Shown here piece by piece: positions 46,866 to 59,330 of a stretch of DNA of 64,000 nucleotides. How positions within the stretch are numbered: position 1 is the stretch's first letter; each line of letters starts with the position of its first letter. The DNA comes from Tachypleus tridentatus (Eukaryota > Arthropoda > Merostomata > Xiphosura > Limulidae). Both the position numbers and the translations under genes were made by a program. The stretch covers positions 1,612,001 to 1,676,000 of the forward strand of contig NC_134825.1 in assembly GCF_004210375.1 (NCBI RefSeq), read 5' to 3'. The notes under the pieces were generated by a model that searched no databases, was not told the origin of the DNA, and saw only the letters and a list, made by a program, of their open reading frames with translations.

Positions 46866-47429
46866 CAGAGCTAAAATAAGATTGAGCAAAGAATAATAAA
46901 CTTGACAAAAGAAACTACAATATTTTGGTGCTTCTATTAAATAATTTATTAAAATAAAATATTTAAACCTCTTCAGTGCCATATGCATGTATTTAAACAC
47001 GTATTGTCACCTATAAACCTATATAACGTTAGGAAAACGATATTTATAATAAACAATATCGGTTATTTATGACACAAAGGGGCACACAAATGTTTCAAGT
47101 CAAAATATTCCATCTTCAGTATATAATAAAATAAATACGTCATTCCTTATTGAACGGCTTGAAACAGCTTTCACTAACACTGAACAACATGCAATCTTTG
47201 TTTAAATTGCACATTTTCTAAAACCTACAGTATTTTGTTTGTTACTCGTTTAATATTTATGTCATTGCAGTTTTGGTTAAATTACTCTTTTTATAGCAAT
47301 GTATTTTAGTTACTTGCTCATGAATTATGTAATTCTTTTAATTTACTTTAGTAACTGAAGATGAAACCTGTTGAATTTCGAAAAGTTTATCTGTGTCCCT
47401 ATGTGTTATAAATTGATTGACTGATCGTG

Positions 47430-47545
47430 TGGAATTAAACACAAAACTATACAACTGGCTATCTGTGCTCTGCCTATCACAGGTATTGAAGCGTCGTTTC
47501 CGGCAGTGGTAGTCCGTAGACATATTGCTATACCACTAGGAGGCA
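47430..47545 (-). mobile_element. Degraded second-family SINE fragment (minus)
   Basis: It contains aaaactatacaactggctat and cagtggtagtccgtagacat in the same order as the other inverted copies. Confidence 0.5.
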
Positions 47546-47829
47546 GTGTTATGAATAAACAATGTTATTTATCTTGCGTATCATTATCCTTTCTGTTGTG
47601 ATACTTCGTTTTCTTTGACACATCGGTTGCTAATATGACGTTAGATTTGTGAATACAGCGACCTAACCTAATTTGTTGAAGAGAACTCTAGATGATTTAT
47701 AAATATGACATTCATACGATCAAAATAAATATTGGAAAAGATAAAAGTTAGTCAAATATGTCATTTCCTTTAATAACACAGATAGACATATGTGTTTTAC
47801 TTGTATTTAAAAAAAAAATAATTTGAGTA

Positions 47830-47945
47830 TGTGTGGTCTTGTCTTATAGAAGAGCCACAGCGGTTATCTGATATGTCCACCAAGAGGACTTGAACCCCTA
47901 ATTTTATCATTTTAAATCCAAAGACTTACATCTGTCACATCGAAA
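47830..47945 (-). mobile_element. Second-family SINE fragment (minus)
   Basis: It reads cttatagaagagccacagcg, gtccaccaagaggacttgaa and aaatccaaagacttacatct. It is the same type as 60023-60132 and the two align along their length. Confidence 0.65.
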
Positions 47946-48240
47946 GAAAATAAAAAATTAGAAATTGAGCATTTCGGTTAAATGAAAAAGGAAGAAAGCA
48001 TTTTTTAGAGATTTACCATCTGAAAGCCAAAGAATGCGCGACTTTTACCTTTTTGATATTTCTTTAAGTATTTTTTCAAAGTCATCTTAGTTGTTTTCAA
48101 ACACTAATTATTACTATTACCGTCGAGAGAAAACTTATTGAAAATTAGTATTTCCGTAATGAGAAGTAAAAATTGAAGCGCCATCTGTTTAGAATAAATT
48201 ACTAATATGGTATAAATTAACATCAGCTGAGTTCAACTGA

Positions 48241-48252
48241 TTTTTCTCTTAG
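48241..48252 (+). promoter_or_regulatory. Likely splice acceptor before the kinase start exon
   Basis: The run tttttctcttag sits 14 bases before the ATG, with a branch-point-like aactgat just upstream. An in-frame TAA (48258-48260) lies between it and the ATG. This suggests a 5' UTR intron and supports the chosen start. Confidence 0.55.
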
Positions 48253-48924
48253 AATATTAAGTAGTCATGTCAGGAGTTAGACGCTCATTTTCTAGGTTAC
48301 GTCGAAGTGCTAGTCCTTTGCTATGTGGAAGTTGTCATCGGCTATCACCTCGTCTCAATACCCCCGAAACTCCACGTCGCCCTTCCCTTTGTAGTCGCTT
48401 ACCTGCAGTTTATGACCTCACTTCCCCCGGGTCTTCTAGACTGAAGAATTTTCTATCATCGGGTAGGGAAAGTCATTTGTGGCCAAGCATTAAGTTGTTT
48501 GTAACTCCTCATGAAGAAGGTACCAGTCCAGTGCCATCACAACGTTTCACAAAGCTTGGTATTAGTAATGACAGTCTTCAAGTTCCACATGTTTTTAACT
48601 GTAATATAGATGGTTCTCCCATTTTAAGGCCAAGTAAAAAATATTCACAAGAAGTTTTCACACCGATAAAAGTATCCAGGTTGAAATGTGAAAAACAGTA
48701 CTCATGTAAGAGTTCCGGAACCACATATACTCAGAGTTCAAACGTTCTAATAAAGAAGGAAAAGGAGTGGAGCCCTTTCTTTGGACCCGAAATAAACACG
48801 CCTTTTAAGGAACTTCTGTTAAAACAATATGGTAAAACATTCACCGAAGCATTAGAAAGTCTGCCAGAAATTCGTATTTTAGGACAAGGTTCTTTTGGTT
48901 GTGTAGTGTTTGGACTCTGTAAAG
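48253..48924 (+). CDS. mos: Mos-like serine/threonine kinase, first coding exon
   Basis: The ATG at 48267 follows an in-frame stop and the exon ends at a g|gtatgt donor. It encodes about 219 residues. The first 195 or so form a basic, Ser/Pro-rich N-terminal extension (MSGVRRSFSRLRRSASP start) with several SP/TP sites and no domain. The glycine-rich ATP loop GQGSFG follows at residues 206-211. Vertebrate Mos has only about 60 residues before its loop, so the extension is long. Mos activates MEK/MAPK to hold oocytes in meiotic arrest. The Mos call rests on the MEYGG hinge and catalytic-core style in the later exons; another divergent kinase is possible. The long Ser/Pro head could be a phosphorylated regulatory region, but that is inference. 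Confidence 0.72.
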
Positions 48925-49386
48925 GTATGTACAATGTTTGTTTTTATTCTTAAAATTTTGTTTAGTTTTCTTTCCCTACGATGTTGAGTTTTTTACGTCA
49001 TTTGGCTGTTTTAAAACAACAACAACGTGGTTAATCAAATACTGGTTTTAAATTTATTAAACGTGATATATCTGATTTCCTATTTTCTCATCCTTTGTTC
49101 TGTAACAACAGATTTTAAAAAGTGTTCACATACTTTTCTTACGTTTCCTAACATTTTTCTTATATTCAAATTCTTTTTATTTATTCATACCATTTATAGG
49201 AGTGGATAATTTAATCCTTCGGGAAACTTGTAGTGTCGAAAGATATTTAAAATTAAATCGTAATCCAGCAAATTTTTAAACTTGTGAAACAAAAACTTAG
49301 ACGGAAATAAAACTGAATAATTTTCAGGGCGTTGTTAAATCGAGTGATGGTTGCGGTCATTTACACTGGTACCAGTACGTCTAGAT

Positions 49387-49564
49387 CAGGGGTTCTTAAC
49401 CAGGGGTGCGAAGATGATTCCCAAGGGGTGCGAGGATGCCCATGAATAATTAAAGCAAATCTATATTTTTACATAAGAGTATGCTTTATATTTCTCCAGG
49501 GGGTGCGAAAAATGATTACTGATTTGAAAGGGGTGCAAACACTGAAAAAGGTTAAAAACCACTG
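49387..49564. mobile_element. 178-bp hAT MITE with perfect 8-bp target duplication
   Basis: The ends are caggggttcttaacc at the left and ggttaaaaaccactg at the right, imperfect inverted repeats of the CAGTGGTTCTTAACC type. The flanks are gtctagat (49379-49386 and 49565-49572). Internal sequence is ggggtgcga-rich and has no transposase. The ends match the autonomous hAT at 25169-27495, so it may be mobilised by that type of transposase. Confidence 0.92.
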
Positions 49565-49729
49565 GTCTAGATAGTCCTATGGCAGTGAAGTTGGATATTT
49601 GCAACAATTACGGTAGTTGTGTCTTTGTAACTTGAATTGAAATATATTTACAAACGTTGCTTAAGAGTCGCAGTGTAGGTAAATTAATATGTAGGCTTAT
49701 ACACGAATTTTTCTCAACATTGAAATAAT

Positions 49730-49885
49730 GTAGAGAACAACGTTTCGACCTTTTAGGTCAACTTCAGGTTAATAAAAATTAAAGAAAGTCTTTGTTAACC
49801 TGAAGATGACCTCAGAAGGTCGAAACGTTGTTCTGTACTTTATTTTAATTAAAGTGCTAATACCCATATCAGCCGTCTTGAGATA
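49730..49885. mobile_element. Penelope-related foldback remnant
   Basis: gagaacaacgtttcgacctt at the left is mirrored by aaggtcgaaacgttgttctg at the right, with cctgaagatgacctcag just inside. It continues into gctaatacccatatcagccg. The same motif set is at 12895-13035. Confidence 0.7.
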
Positions 49886-50688
49886 CATTTTTAGTTCAAG
49901 TGGGTCTCTCGTCATCACGAAAAAGTTTACCATATTCCCAGGATTACCAAATAAATTAATTTTTATAAACGTAAATGTGTCTCCCGAGTACAATTTCATT
50001 ATCTCAATACTTCGCTATTACAGATAAATCTAAACTGGAAGTGTCATTCCCAAATCCAATATTGATACACATGTTTTCAAAGATCATATTATATTAAAAT
50101 GATAAAAAAAACATTCTTTACTTTATATTAAGAGAAACCAACGACACTAAATAAATAAGATTAAAGAAATGTTGTGGAATATAAACGATAAAAAAGAATT
50201 AGAAGGTAAAACTGGAATTTTACATAATATAATGTTAATATGTATATTGACCACACTAAATGCAATTCAGTGCAGATTACAATAACATAAATGTTACGCA
50301 AGAAATAAAATCACTCTGCTATTGCAGAAGATTTTAGAACAACACAACACACAATTTTATGGAAAAAATTAAAAGTACAGCTCAACAACGTAATATTACA
50401 ACTTTAAGTATCAGAGAATCGCTATAAATTGAAAATTAAAAAAAAAAAACGCGCATTAAACTTAAATGAAGGGCCATCAAGTCAAACCATGGATATTTAG
50501 CGTGATGTTGACCAAAACATTTATGTGAATACGAAAGCAATTTAATATCACGTGACGAAAAAAATGTATAAATTAGTATTTCTTGCAGGTAATGTAGAGG
50601 ACGTCGAAACGTTGTGCATGTGTGGTGTTTTTAACAGTACTTCCACGTGACACGTGCCAAGAATTTGGGCTGTTTGGCAACTATAATA
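49886..50688. other. Kinase intron 1, AT-rich
   Basis: No gene is seen. The string gaggacgtcgaaacgttgtgc near 50596 resembles the Penelope-type gtcgaaacgttgtt signature and may be another remnant. Confidence 0.4.
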
Positions 50689-50766
50689 CAGGGTGTTCAG
50701 AAAGTCACTGTGCACTTGTATATTTATTAACAGACAAAACTGCACGGTGACTTTCCGAACACCCTG
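50689..50766. mobile_element. 78-bp mariner-type MITE, deletion derivative
   Basis: The ends are cagggtgttcagaaagtcac and its complement with one change, flanked by TA at 50687-50688 and 50767-50768. Internal bases just inside each end match the opposite ends of the 240-bp MITE at 4139-4378, including cttgtatatttattaacaga. It is therefore an internal-deletion version of the same family, in opposite orientation. Confidence 0.85.
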
Positions 50767-50768
50767 TA

Positions 50769-53066
50769 TATAACATGATTCTAGAATGAGCTAAAACTAT
50801 TCTTAGTGTTTTCACGTTGTACTAAAAATTACACATAATTTAATGACAAATTCGCAGAGTTTGTGATATTATAGCAAGTTTTTGGCTTCCATAGTTTACT
50901 GTAGAAAACTTAGGTGATGTACGTGTGGTGTTCTGTTTAACTTACCCTCTTTGGTAAGATCAAGCATCGTTTGTCATGTTCTTCGATATTTGTTCCCGTT
51001 CTTGTTCTTTGTTTTAAGAGGAGATACGAAAGCCTTGGTATCAATATTTCTTGAAAAATGATACTCTACCGCTTTCACTCGCAGCAATGTTGGACAAATC
51101 GTACTCTAGGTTTTAGTTGAATGAATCTCAGATTTCAGTCGATAAAAGTACCATCTATCTGTTACAAAAGTTAGCTCAATCTCTCTTTACCTTCTTTGAA
51201 TGTTATCAACTAACATAACAGTAGAAGTATAACTTTTCTATAGCAAAGCTTGTTGCACATAGTTGGTAGATGAGAGGACGAAAATAGTTTACCATCAAAT
51301 TCACAAATGACATTTACATTCATGTTCGTAAGACCATCTGGATCTCCTTGGAATAACATGGTGCATAAAGTTTTTTAAACAGTCGTGCAGAAAGCAGCAA
51401 TCGATAGTTCTTGTAAAGAGCACTGAAACTTGATGTCTTCCGAAAGATAATCACTTGATGTCTTCCGAAAGATAGTCGCTGTGAGTTCGACACCACAGGA
51501 CTGCTAAGTTTAATAGATATCTTTCTTGCGCCCTATTGGAGTACTACAACAACGCCTTCATTTACTCGAGTTCTTGGATGACCCGCATCCTTTCTTCAGT
51601 GTCACGAAATCCATGGGATCCTCAGAAGTATCGCTATTCATATTCGTTATTCAACAAAGGAATAGCGTAATCAATCCTTTTTGTTCTTTCTTCGTGCCTT
51701 TAATTTGTTCTGTGTTTCCCACCTGCTTTTCGTGCCTTTGGATTTAAACAGTTACATTCTCGCTGACATCGACGATATTTTCCACAAGTACCACATATAC
51801 GCACTTTACCCTTGCAAGTCTTTCTTTTTCCTGTATTATCGTTGCTTTATCAATACAACATCAGTACGCCTTGACCTTCAAAATTCAAACATTCCAACGG
51901 TTATAGTAACTTTACCCATGTAAATGCGTTAGAAAGAATTACTAGATAATGCAGTTCAAAATGTGCACTTTCGATTGGTTATAAGCATGTACTTTAGAGG
52001 AGCATGTGTAGTATTTCCAAAAGATGAAGTTGTGGGTGGAACCACTGTAGTTGGTTCACTAAATGTAATAATATCTCAACAAAGAGAGATACTCTTATTT
52101 TAGGCATTATAAAATGTAATTGAGCAACAGGCAAAAATGTACCACTTGTTTATATAGAAATAGATATTTAACAGTTTTTTAATATTTAAAATATGAATAA
52201 TAAAGTACAATTGTATGTCAACTTTAGTGACACAACTTAATAAAATATTAATGTAATAGTTTTTAATGTAAGTCTATAGAACTAGATAACATGCCTTCTG
52301 AACCCTACCACTGAAAATAATTCTTGTTTGCTAAATTCTTAAGTTCTTCCGATTCTCCAATGAAAGTAATATATCAACACCACTACAAGTATTTCAAGAA
52401 CTTTCTTTGGTGAAGAGCTGGTTTACAGTTTAGCCTCAACATTCGATGCATCAGAACCAATTTGATAAGATGCATAGCTTGTTGATGTGCCTGAAATGTA
52501 TAATCTCACTTCCCCAGGATAGAGACAGCGCCATTCAACTGTAGACAAGTACGGAGGAAAACAGAATCATCATGTACATGACTGTATTAGTTGTCCTGAC
52601 GCAATACTGCTAGTCGAACCAAACATGTAGGTAGAGGATGTCTTGAACACTTTTTGGTGCCTTGTCTATCTTACAGAAGCAACATCATATTTTTACTCAA
52701 TTCTGGAGTGATTATTCGTCCTGAATTCATGAAAGATGTTATCAGAGTTGAAGTTGATCCAAGGGTCTGCTGTTTCGGAGTCTAGGGTTAAGAATCAGGC
52801 TATAATTGTGTAGATATGACAGTGCACCCACTCATAACAACACCCTAGAATTAGCATTATTGGCAGGCACGAGGTTTGACATGAATGGAAGGTCATCCAA
52901 TTAAACATCAGTTGAGCCACATTGCCTAAGGTAGGCCATTGGAGATTGCATAGTGGCAGCTACTAACCGACTTACCAACAGTCTTACCTACCACTAACAC
53001 CTAACGCTGGTTCTAAAGCTGTGTTGCAAAGAGATGACTGCAAAGTGGATTGAGGCCTGGACTCAA
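50769..53066. other. Kinase intron 1, no recognised element
   Basis: Sequence at 50900-51950 is less AT-rich and has frames of 73-80 codons (51526-51923) that I do not recognise. I do not call a gene. 52480-53040 also has balanced composition with no recognised protein; it may be an old repeat. Confidence 0.4.
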
Positions 53067-53523
53067 AGTAACTAGGAGCAGGGTTACTTCACACTCTCTG
53101 ACTAGAAGAACTTGCTAGCTTTATGTAACTAAGAGCAGGGTTACTTCACACTCTCTGACTAGAAGAACTTGCTAGCTTTATGTAACTAAGAGCAGGGTTA
53201 CTTCACACTCTCTGACTAGAAGAACTTGCTAGCTTTATGTAACTAGAGCAGGGTTACTTCACACTCTCTGACTAGAAGAACTTGCTAGCTTTATGTAACT
53301 AGGAGCAGGGTTACTTCACACTCTCTGACTAGAAGAACTTGCTAGCTTTATGTAACTAGGAGCAGGGTTACTTCACACTCTCTGACTAGAAGAACTTGCT
53401 AGCTTTATGTAACTAGGAGCAGGGTTACTTCACACTCTCTGACTAGAAGAACTTGCTAGCTTTATGTAACTAGGAGCAGGGTTACTTCACACTCTCTGAC
53501 TAGAAGAACTTGCTAGCTTTATG
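53067..53523. repeat. 57-bp minisatellite, 8 copies
   Basis: The unit contains gcagggttacttcacactct and gactagaagaacttgctagc. The copies are almost identical; one is a base shorter (aactagagcag). It lies in kinase intron 1. Confidence 0.96.
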
Positions 53524-54502
53524 CAAAACTCTCGCAGATAAAGTCTTGGCCTGGGCACCACCCATGAGGCAAGCTGACGTTCAGATGTCTTTTGACGACG
53601 TAAGGGTAATTAAATGTTTACTGCTGTGTAAATGTGTATTTTATGTGTCAAATGTATATTGTAATTATCTCTGTATTTGTATTTTTTTATGTGTATTAAT
53701 CGGTGATTGTTATTGTATTTTGAATTTTGTGATTTCATTCTAAAGGTAAGATTTGTATTTTGAGTATTTGTAACCGTTTTATCAAAGTCGCTGAGTTATG
53801 TTATTAAATGGTTTTCTAATGTTCCAAAGGTTGTGATATGCTCAAGTAATCCATGTGAACAGTATCTGTGAAAAAAGATTTATTTCAATCCATACTTAAT
53901 GTGAAAATGCACATTTAGTTCAGTGTTTTTTGAGGTTTGATTAGGTCTTGCTCAAGCTCATCTCTTACCATTTTTTCTCAAGATAAAAGATATTTTAACT
54001 TATCTCTGAGGTAAACATCCAAAGAATCATTCTAGTAGATTTTTTCAATGAGTCCTTAACAAAGACATCGAAATTTTCACGCTGTTGAGTTGGTTTCAAT
54101 TAGTATTTAATAGTTGATTCAAATTATTATAACTCAAATGGTTTACTTTACATTAACTATAATGTTTCGCTATTCAACAAAATTATTCGTTGTCTAATTC
54201 ATCAATATTTTCAGTACAGCTAAAAATACTCAAGACTTTATTGTCCCCGCTAAATATTATGAACTTGTATTATTACTATGAATCAGAAATTCAAAGGCTC
54301 TGTCCCTCAAAGTACGTCACATGTTACAAGGGACGAGATTTTAATGGTATATACAATCACCCTACAATCTAATTAGTTAGTCTTTCTGCAGCTTTTGTGT
54401 ATGTGATTATCTTAATTAATCTTTTGCTATATGAAATAAAGGGAAATTCGTTTAGGCAGGGCTACAGTAAGTTTATCTGCAAGATATTTTGTTATCCTTA
54501 GT
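53524..54502. other. Kinase intron 1, AT-rich
   Basis: No element is recognised. A 77-codon frame beginning in the last copy of the 57-bp array has no family match. Confidence 0.45.
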
Positions 54503-55866
54503 ACCTGTATTTCAATGCGTTAGTAATACCAAATGTGTGGAGTGACTACGTCCTGTTTGTATTTCAATGTGTTAGTAATACCAACTGTGTGGAGTGACTA
54601 CATCCTGTTTGTATTTCAATGTGTTAGTAATACCAACTGTGTGGAGTGACTACATCCTGTTTGTATTTCAATGTGTTAGTAATACCAACTGTGTGGAGTG
54701 ACTACATCCTGTTTGTATTTCAATGCGTTAGTAATACCAACTGTGTGGAGTGACTACGTCCTGTTTGTATTTTAATGCGTTAGTAATACCAACTGTGTGG
54801 AGTGACTACGTCCTGTTTGTATTTTAATGCGTTAGTAATACCAACTGTGTGGAGCGACTACGTCCTGTTTGTATTTTAATGCGTTAGTAATACCAACTGT
54901 GTGGAGCGACTACGTCCTGTTTGTATTTTAATGCGTTAGTAATACCAACTGTGTGGAGCGACTACGTCCTGTTTGTATTTTAATGCGTTAGTAATACCAA
55001 CTGTGTGGAGCGACTACGTCCTGTTTGTATTTTAATGCGTTAGTAATACCAACTGTGTGGAGCGACTACGTCCTGTTTGTATTTTAATGCGTTAGTAATA
55101 CCAACTGTGTGGAGCGACTACGTCCTGTTTGTATTTTAATGCGTTAGTAATACCAACTGTGTGGAGTGACTACGTCCTGTTTGTATTTTAATGCGTTAGT
55201 AATACCAATTGTGTGGAGTTACTACGTCCTGTTTGTATTTTAATGCGTTAGTAATACCAACTGTGTGGAGTGACTACGTCCTGTTTGTATTTTAATGCGT
55301 TAGTAATACCAACTGTGTGGAGTGACTACGTCCTGTTTGTATTTTAATGCGTTAGTAATACCAACTGTGTGGAGTGACTACGTCCTGTTTGTATTTTAAT
55401 GCGTTAGTAATACCAACTGTGTGGAGTGACTACGTCCTGTTTGTATTTTAATGCGTTAGTAATACCAATTGTGTGGAGTGACTACGTCCTGTTTGTATTT
55501 TAATGCGTTAGTAATACCAATTGTGTGGAGTGACTACGTCCTGTTTGTATTTTAATGCGTTAGTAATACCAACTGTGTGGAGTGACTACGTCCTGTTTGT
55601 ATTTTAATGCGTTAGTAATACCAACTGTGTGGAGTGACTACGTCCTGTTTGTATTTTAATGCGTTAGTAATACCAACTGTGTGGAGTGACTACGTCCTGT
55701 TTGTATTTTAATGCGTTAGTAATACCAACTGTGTGGAGTGACTACGTCCTGTTTGTATTTTAATGCGTTAGTAATACCAACTGTGTGGAGTGACTACGTC
55801 CTGTTTGTATTTTAATGCGTTAGTAATACCAACTGAGTGGAGTGACTACATCCTGTTTGTATTTTG
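54503..55866. repeat. 52-bp minisatellite, about 26 copies
   Basis: The unit contains gcgttagtaataccaactgt and ggagtgactacgtcctgttt. Copy differences concentrate at three CG sites: tgcgtt/tgtgtt, tacgtcc/tacatcc and gagcgac/gagtgac. Variants come in blocks, with gagcgac limited to about 54850-55130 and tgtgtt/tacatcc confined mostly to the first copies. Confidence 0.97.
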
Positions 55867-56740
55867 TTACTTATCAAGACTACCCACAAACTGAAATCCT
55901 TTTAGGCGAGATCATTGTAAACTAATCTTAGACACTGGGCATAATGAAATGCATCAGCCGAAAGAGTTTGACGTTTTGAGTCCAAAACTTTAATTAGACC
56001 TCAAACTGATTTAAGAAATGACTAAGCTATGAGCTAAAAGTTTATACTTGGAAAAGCACAAACACGGAGCCATTCTATGACCAGCTATGCCGCAGATAAA
56101 AAACAAAGTCGTGGGAAATCGGGGTATAACAGGATAGACAGGACTTCCCTTTTGGTTAATCCAATGATATTGCTTTCAACTAGTAATTTTGTAAAGTTTT
56201 TTTATTGTTTTCTACGGTTCTCAATAAACTGAAGATAACTTTTAGGATAGTTCCTTCTACCTCTTTAAACAGAGATAACATTGAAAGATCGCCAGTTCTC
56301 AGTCACTTGCCTCTTGATTAACATATAGCATTGAAAGATCGCCAGTTCTCAGTCACTTGCCTCTTTATTAACATATAGTAAATGAGTGAGACTTTTATAC
56401 TTGATATTTGACCTTCTTTAAAACCATGGGGAAACTCTTGGCTCAAATTGATTCTTTACGTATTTCTAATCTCTCACCTTTTCTTCTGACTACAAAGATT
56501 AATAAATATTTGATTCGAGTTTTCCAGTGTTTCCACTAAAATGCTAAGTGTGAGGAAAATTGCTAGTATCCTTTGTAAAAACAGAAAACATCCAAAAGTC
56601 ATGCCACTTTTAAGTGAATCCCGACATAACATTTTTACCTTCTAACATTTTCCTGAACTTGAATTTTGAACCATCAGTACCTGATGAAACTACATAATTA
56701 CAAAATTAGGAGAAACAAGAAAATTGTAAATTTCATAAAT
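55867..56740. other. Kinase intron 1 between arrays
   Basis: It contains a 50-bp tandem duplication at 56279-56380 (ttgaaagatcgccagttctc starting at 56281 and 56331). Nothing else is recognised. Confidence 0.6.
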
Positions 56741-58925
56741 ATTCACGATCAAGGTTTCTCTAGTAAAGGAATCATCAGGTACAGATTGAAATGTTTGTAA
56801 CAGGGTGTATGTTTATTCACAATCAAGGTTTCGCTAGTAAAGGAATCATCAGGTACAGATTGAAATGTTTGTAACAGGGTGTATGTTTATTCACAATCAA
56901 GGTTTCGCTAGTAAAGGAATCATCAGGTACAGATTGAAATGTTTGTAACAGGGTGTATGTTTATTCACAATCAAGGTTTTTCTAGTAAAGGAATCATCAG
57001 GTACAGATTGAAATGTTTGTAACAGGGTGTATGTTTATTCACAATCAAGGTTTCGCTAGTAAAGGAATCATCAGATACAGATTGAAATGTTTGTAACAGG
57101 GTGTATGTTTATTCACAATCAAGGTTTCGCTAGTAAAGGAATCATCAGGTACAGATTGAAATGTTTGTAACAGGGTGTATGTTTATTCACAATCAAGGTT
57201 TTCTAGTAAAGGAATCATCAGGTACAGATTGAAATGTTTGTAACAGGGTGTATGTTTATTCACAATCAATTAAAGGAAAATGTTTGTTTAACAGGGTGTA
57301 TGTTTATTCACAATCAAGGTTTCACTTGTAAAGGAATCATCAGGTACAGATTAAAATGTTTGAAACAGGGTGTATGTTTATTCACAATCAAGGTTTTTCT
57401 AGTAAAGGAATCATCAGGTACAGATTAAAATGTTTGAAACAGGGTGTATGTTTATTCACAATCAAGGTTTCACTTGTAAAGGAATCATCAGATACAGATT
57501 GAAATGTTTGTAACAGGGAGTATGTTTATTCACGATCAAGGTTTTGCTAGTTAAGGAATTATCAGGTACAGATTCAAATGTTTGTAACAGGTGTATGTTT
57601 ATTCATGATCAAGTTTTCTCTAGTAAAGGAATCATCAGGTACAGATTAAAATGTTTGTAACAGGGTGTATGTTTATTCACAATCAAGGTTTTTCTAGTAA
57701 AGGAATCATCAGGTACAGATTAAAATGTTTGAAACAGGGTGTATGTTTATTCACAATCAAGGTTTCACTTGTAAAGGAATCATCAGATACAGATTGAAAT
57801 GTTTGTAACAGGGAGTATGTTTATTCACGATCAAGGTTTTGCTAGTTAAGGAATTATCAGGTACAGATTCAAATGTTTGTAACAGGTGTATGTTTATTCA
57901 TGATCAAGTTTTCTCTAGTAAAGGAATCATCAGGTACAGATTGAAATGTTTGTAACAGGGTGTATGTTTATTTACGATCAAGGTTTCTCCAGTAAAGGAA
58001 TTATCAGGTACAGATTGAAATGTTTGTAACAGGGTGTATGTTTATTCACAATCAAGGTTTTGCTAGTAAAGGAATTATCAGGTACAGATTGAAATGTTTG
58101 TAACAGGGTGTATGTTTATTCACGATCAAGATTTCTCTAGTAAAGGAATCATCAGGTACAGATTCAAATGTTTGTAACAGGTGTATGTTTATTCACTATC
58201 AAGGTTTCTCTAGTAAAGGAATCATCAGGTACAGATTCAAATGTTTGTAACAGGTGTATGTTTATTTACGATCAAGTTTTCTCTAGTAAAGGAATCATCA
58301 GATACAGATTGAAATGTTTGTAACAGGGTGTATGTTTATTCACAATCAAGGTTTCTCTAGTAAAGGAATCATCAGGTACAGATTCAAATGTTTGTAACAG
58401 GTGTATGTTTATTCACTATCAAGGTTTCTCTAGTAAAGGAATTATCAGGTACAGATTGAAATGTTTGTAACAGGGTGTATGTTTATTCACGATCAAGATT
58501 TCTCTAGTAAAGGAATCATCAGGTACAGATTCAAATGTTTGTAACAGGTGTATGTTTATTCACTATCAAGGTTTCTCTAGTAAAGGAATCATCAGGTACA
58601 GATTCAAATGTTTGTAACAGGTGTATGTTTATTCACGATCAAGGTTTCTCTAGTAAAGGAATCATCAGGTACAGATTGAAATGTTTGTAACAGGGTGTAT
58701 GTTTATTCACGATCAAGGTTTCTCTAGTAAAGGAATCATCAGGTACAGATTGAAATGTTTGTAACAGGGTGTATGTTTATTCACGATCAAGGTTTCTCTA
58801 GTAAAGGAATCATCAGGTACAGATTGAAATGTTTGTAACAGAGTGTTTGTTTATTCACGATCAAGGTTCCGCTAGTAAAGGAATAATCAGGTGCAGGTTG
58901 AAATGTTTGTAACAGGGTGTATGTA
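56741..58925. repeat. 74-bp minisatellite, about 30 copies, with higher-order blocks
   Basis: The unit contains attcacaatcaaggttt, then ctagtaaaggaatcatcagg, tacagattgaaatgtttgta and acagggtgtatg. Variants include cacgatc, ggtacagattcaaatg and an aacaggtgtatg form one base shorter. A run of four variant units starting near 57381 reappears almost unchanged near 57677, about 296 bp later. Confidence 0.97.
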
Positions 58926-59253
58926 CATGTTTAAACGAACAGCCGAAAATGGCCTTCACATTCACCTAGAGTCAAGTGGTGTTGTATATATTGTCCATCG
59001 TCTGTTGTGATAGTACCCGAAATCAAACTCATGAAAAACTAGTTATCAGTCATGGATTTCAATTAAAGGTGCGGAGTTCAATGCTTGTACCTACAACTTA
59101 TCAACTCCTACCGCTTTTCTCTGTTTGAAGCCATTTGTGGGAAGGCAGTTGAATTAAAGGTTGTAATTTCAACATTTTAAAAAAATAACCACCCTAAAAT
59201 ATTTATACTAAAAATACCTCCCCCTTAAAAGTTCTTAACAGAAGAAGAAATGA

Positions 59254-59330
59254 TTATGATAACCTGTTAAAACATTTCAATCTGTTATTAATGGTGCCTT
59301 TACTGGTGAAACTATAGTTATGAACAAATG
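59254..59330 (-). repeat. Diverged inverted single copy of the 74-bp unit
   Basis: The minus strand here reads a relative of the array unit: its complement holds aaacatttcaatctgttatt and ggtgcctttactggtgaaac, matching gaaatgtttgtaac..cagattgaaatg and gtttcacttgtaaagg of the array in reverse. It lies about 330 bp past the array end, in opposite orientation. Confidence 0.65.

Larger units (their letters stand above)
46742..48240. other. Region upstream of the kinase gene
   Basis: It holds three degraded second-family SINE pieces (46750-46865, 47430-47545, 47830-47945). A diverged inverted pair of atcttcagt-containing motifs occurs at 47070-47115 and 47345-47400. Otherwise it is AT-rich. A non-coding first exon and promoter of the kinase gene could be here, but I cannot place them. 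Confidence 0.45.

Noticed and set aside
51526-51923. Overlapping 73- and 80-codon frames as an exon in kinase intron 1
   Set aside because: No kinase or other domain is visible and the frames overlap in different phases. The exon 1 to exon 2 junction is already phase-consistent without them.
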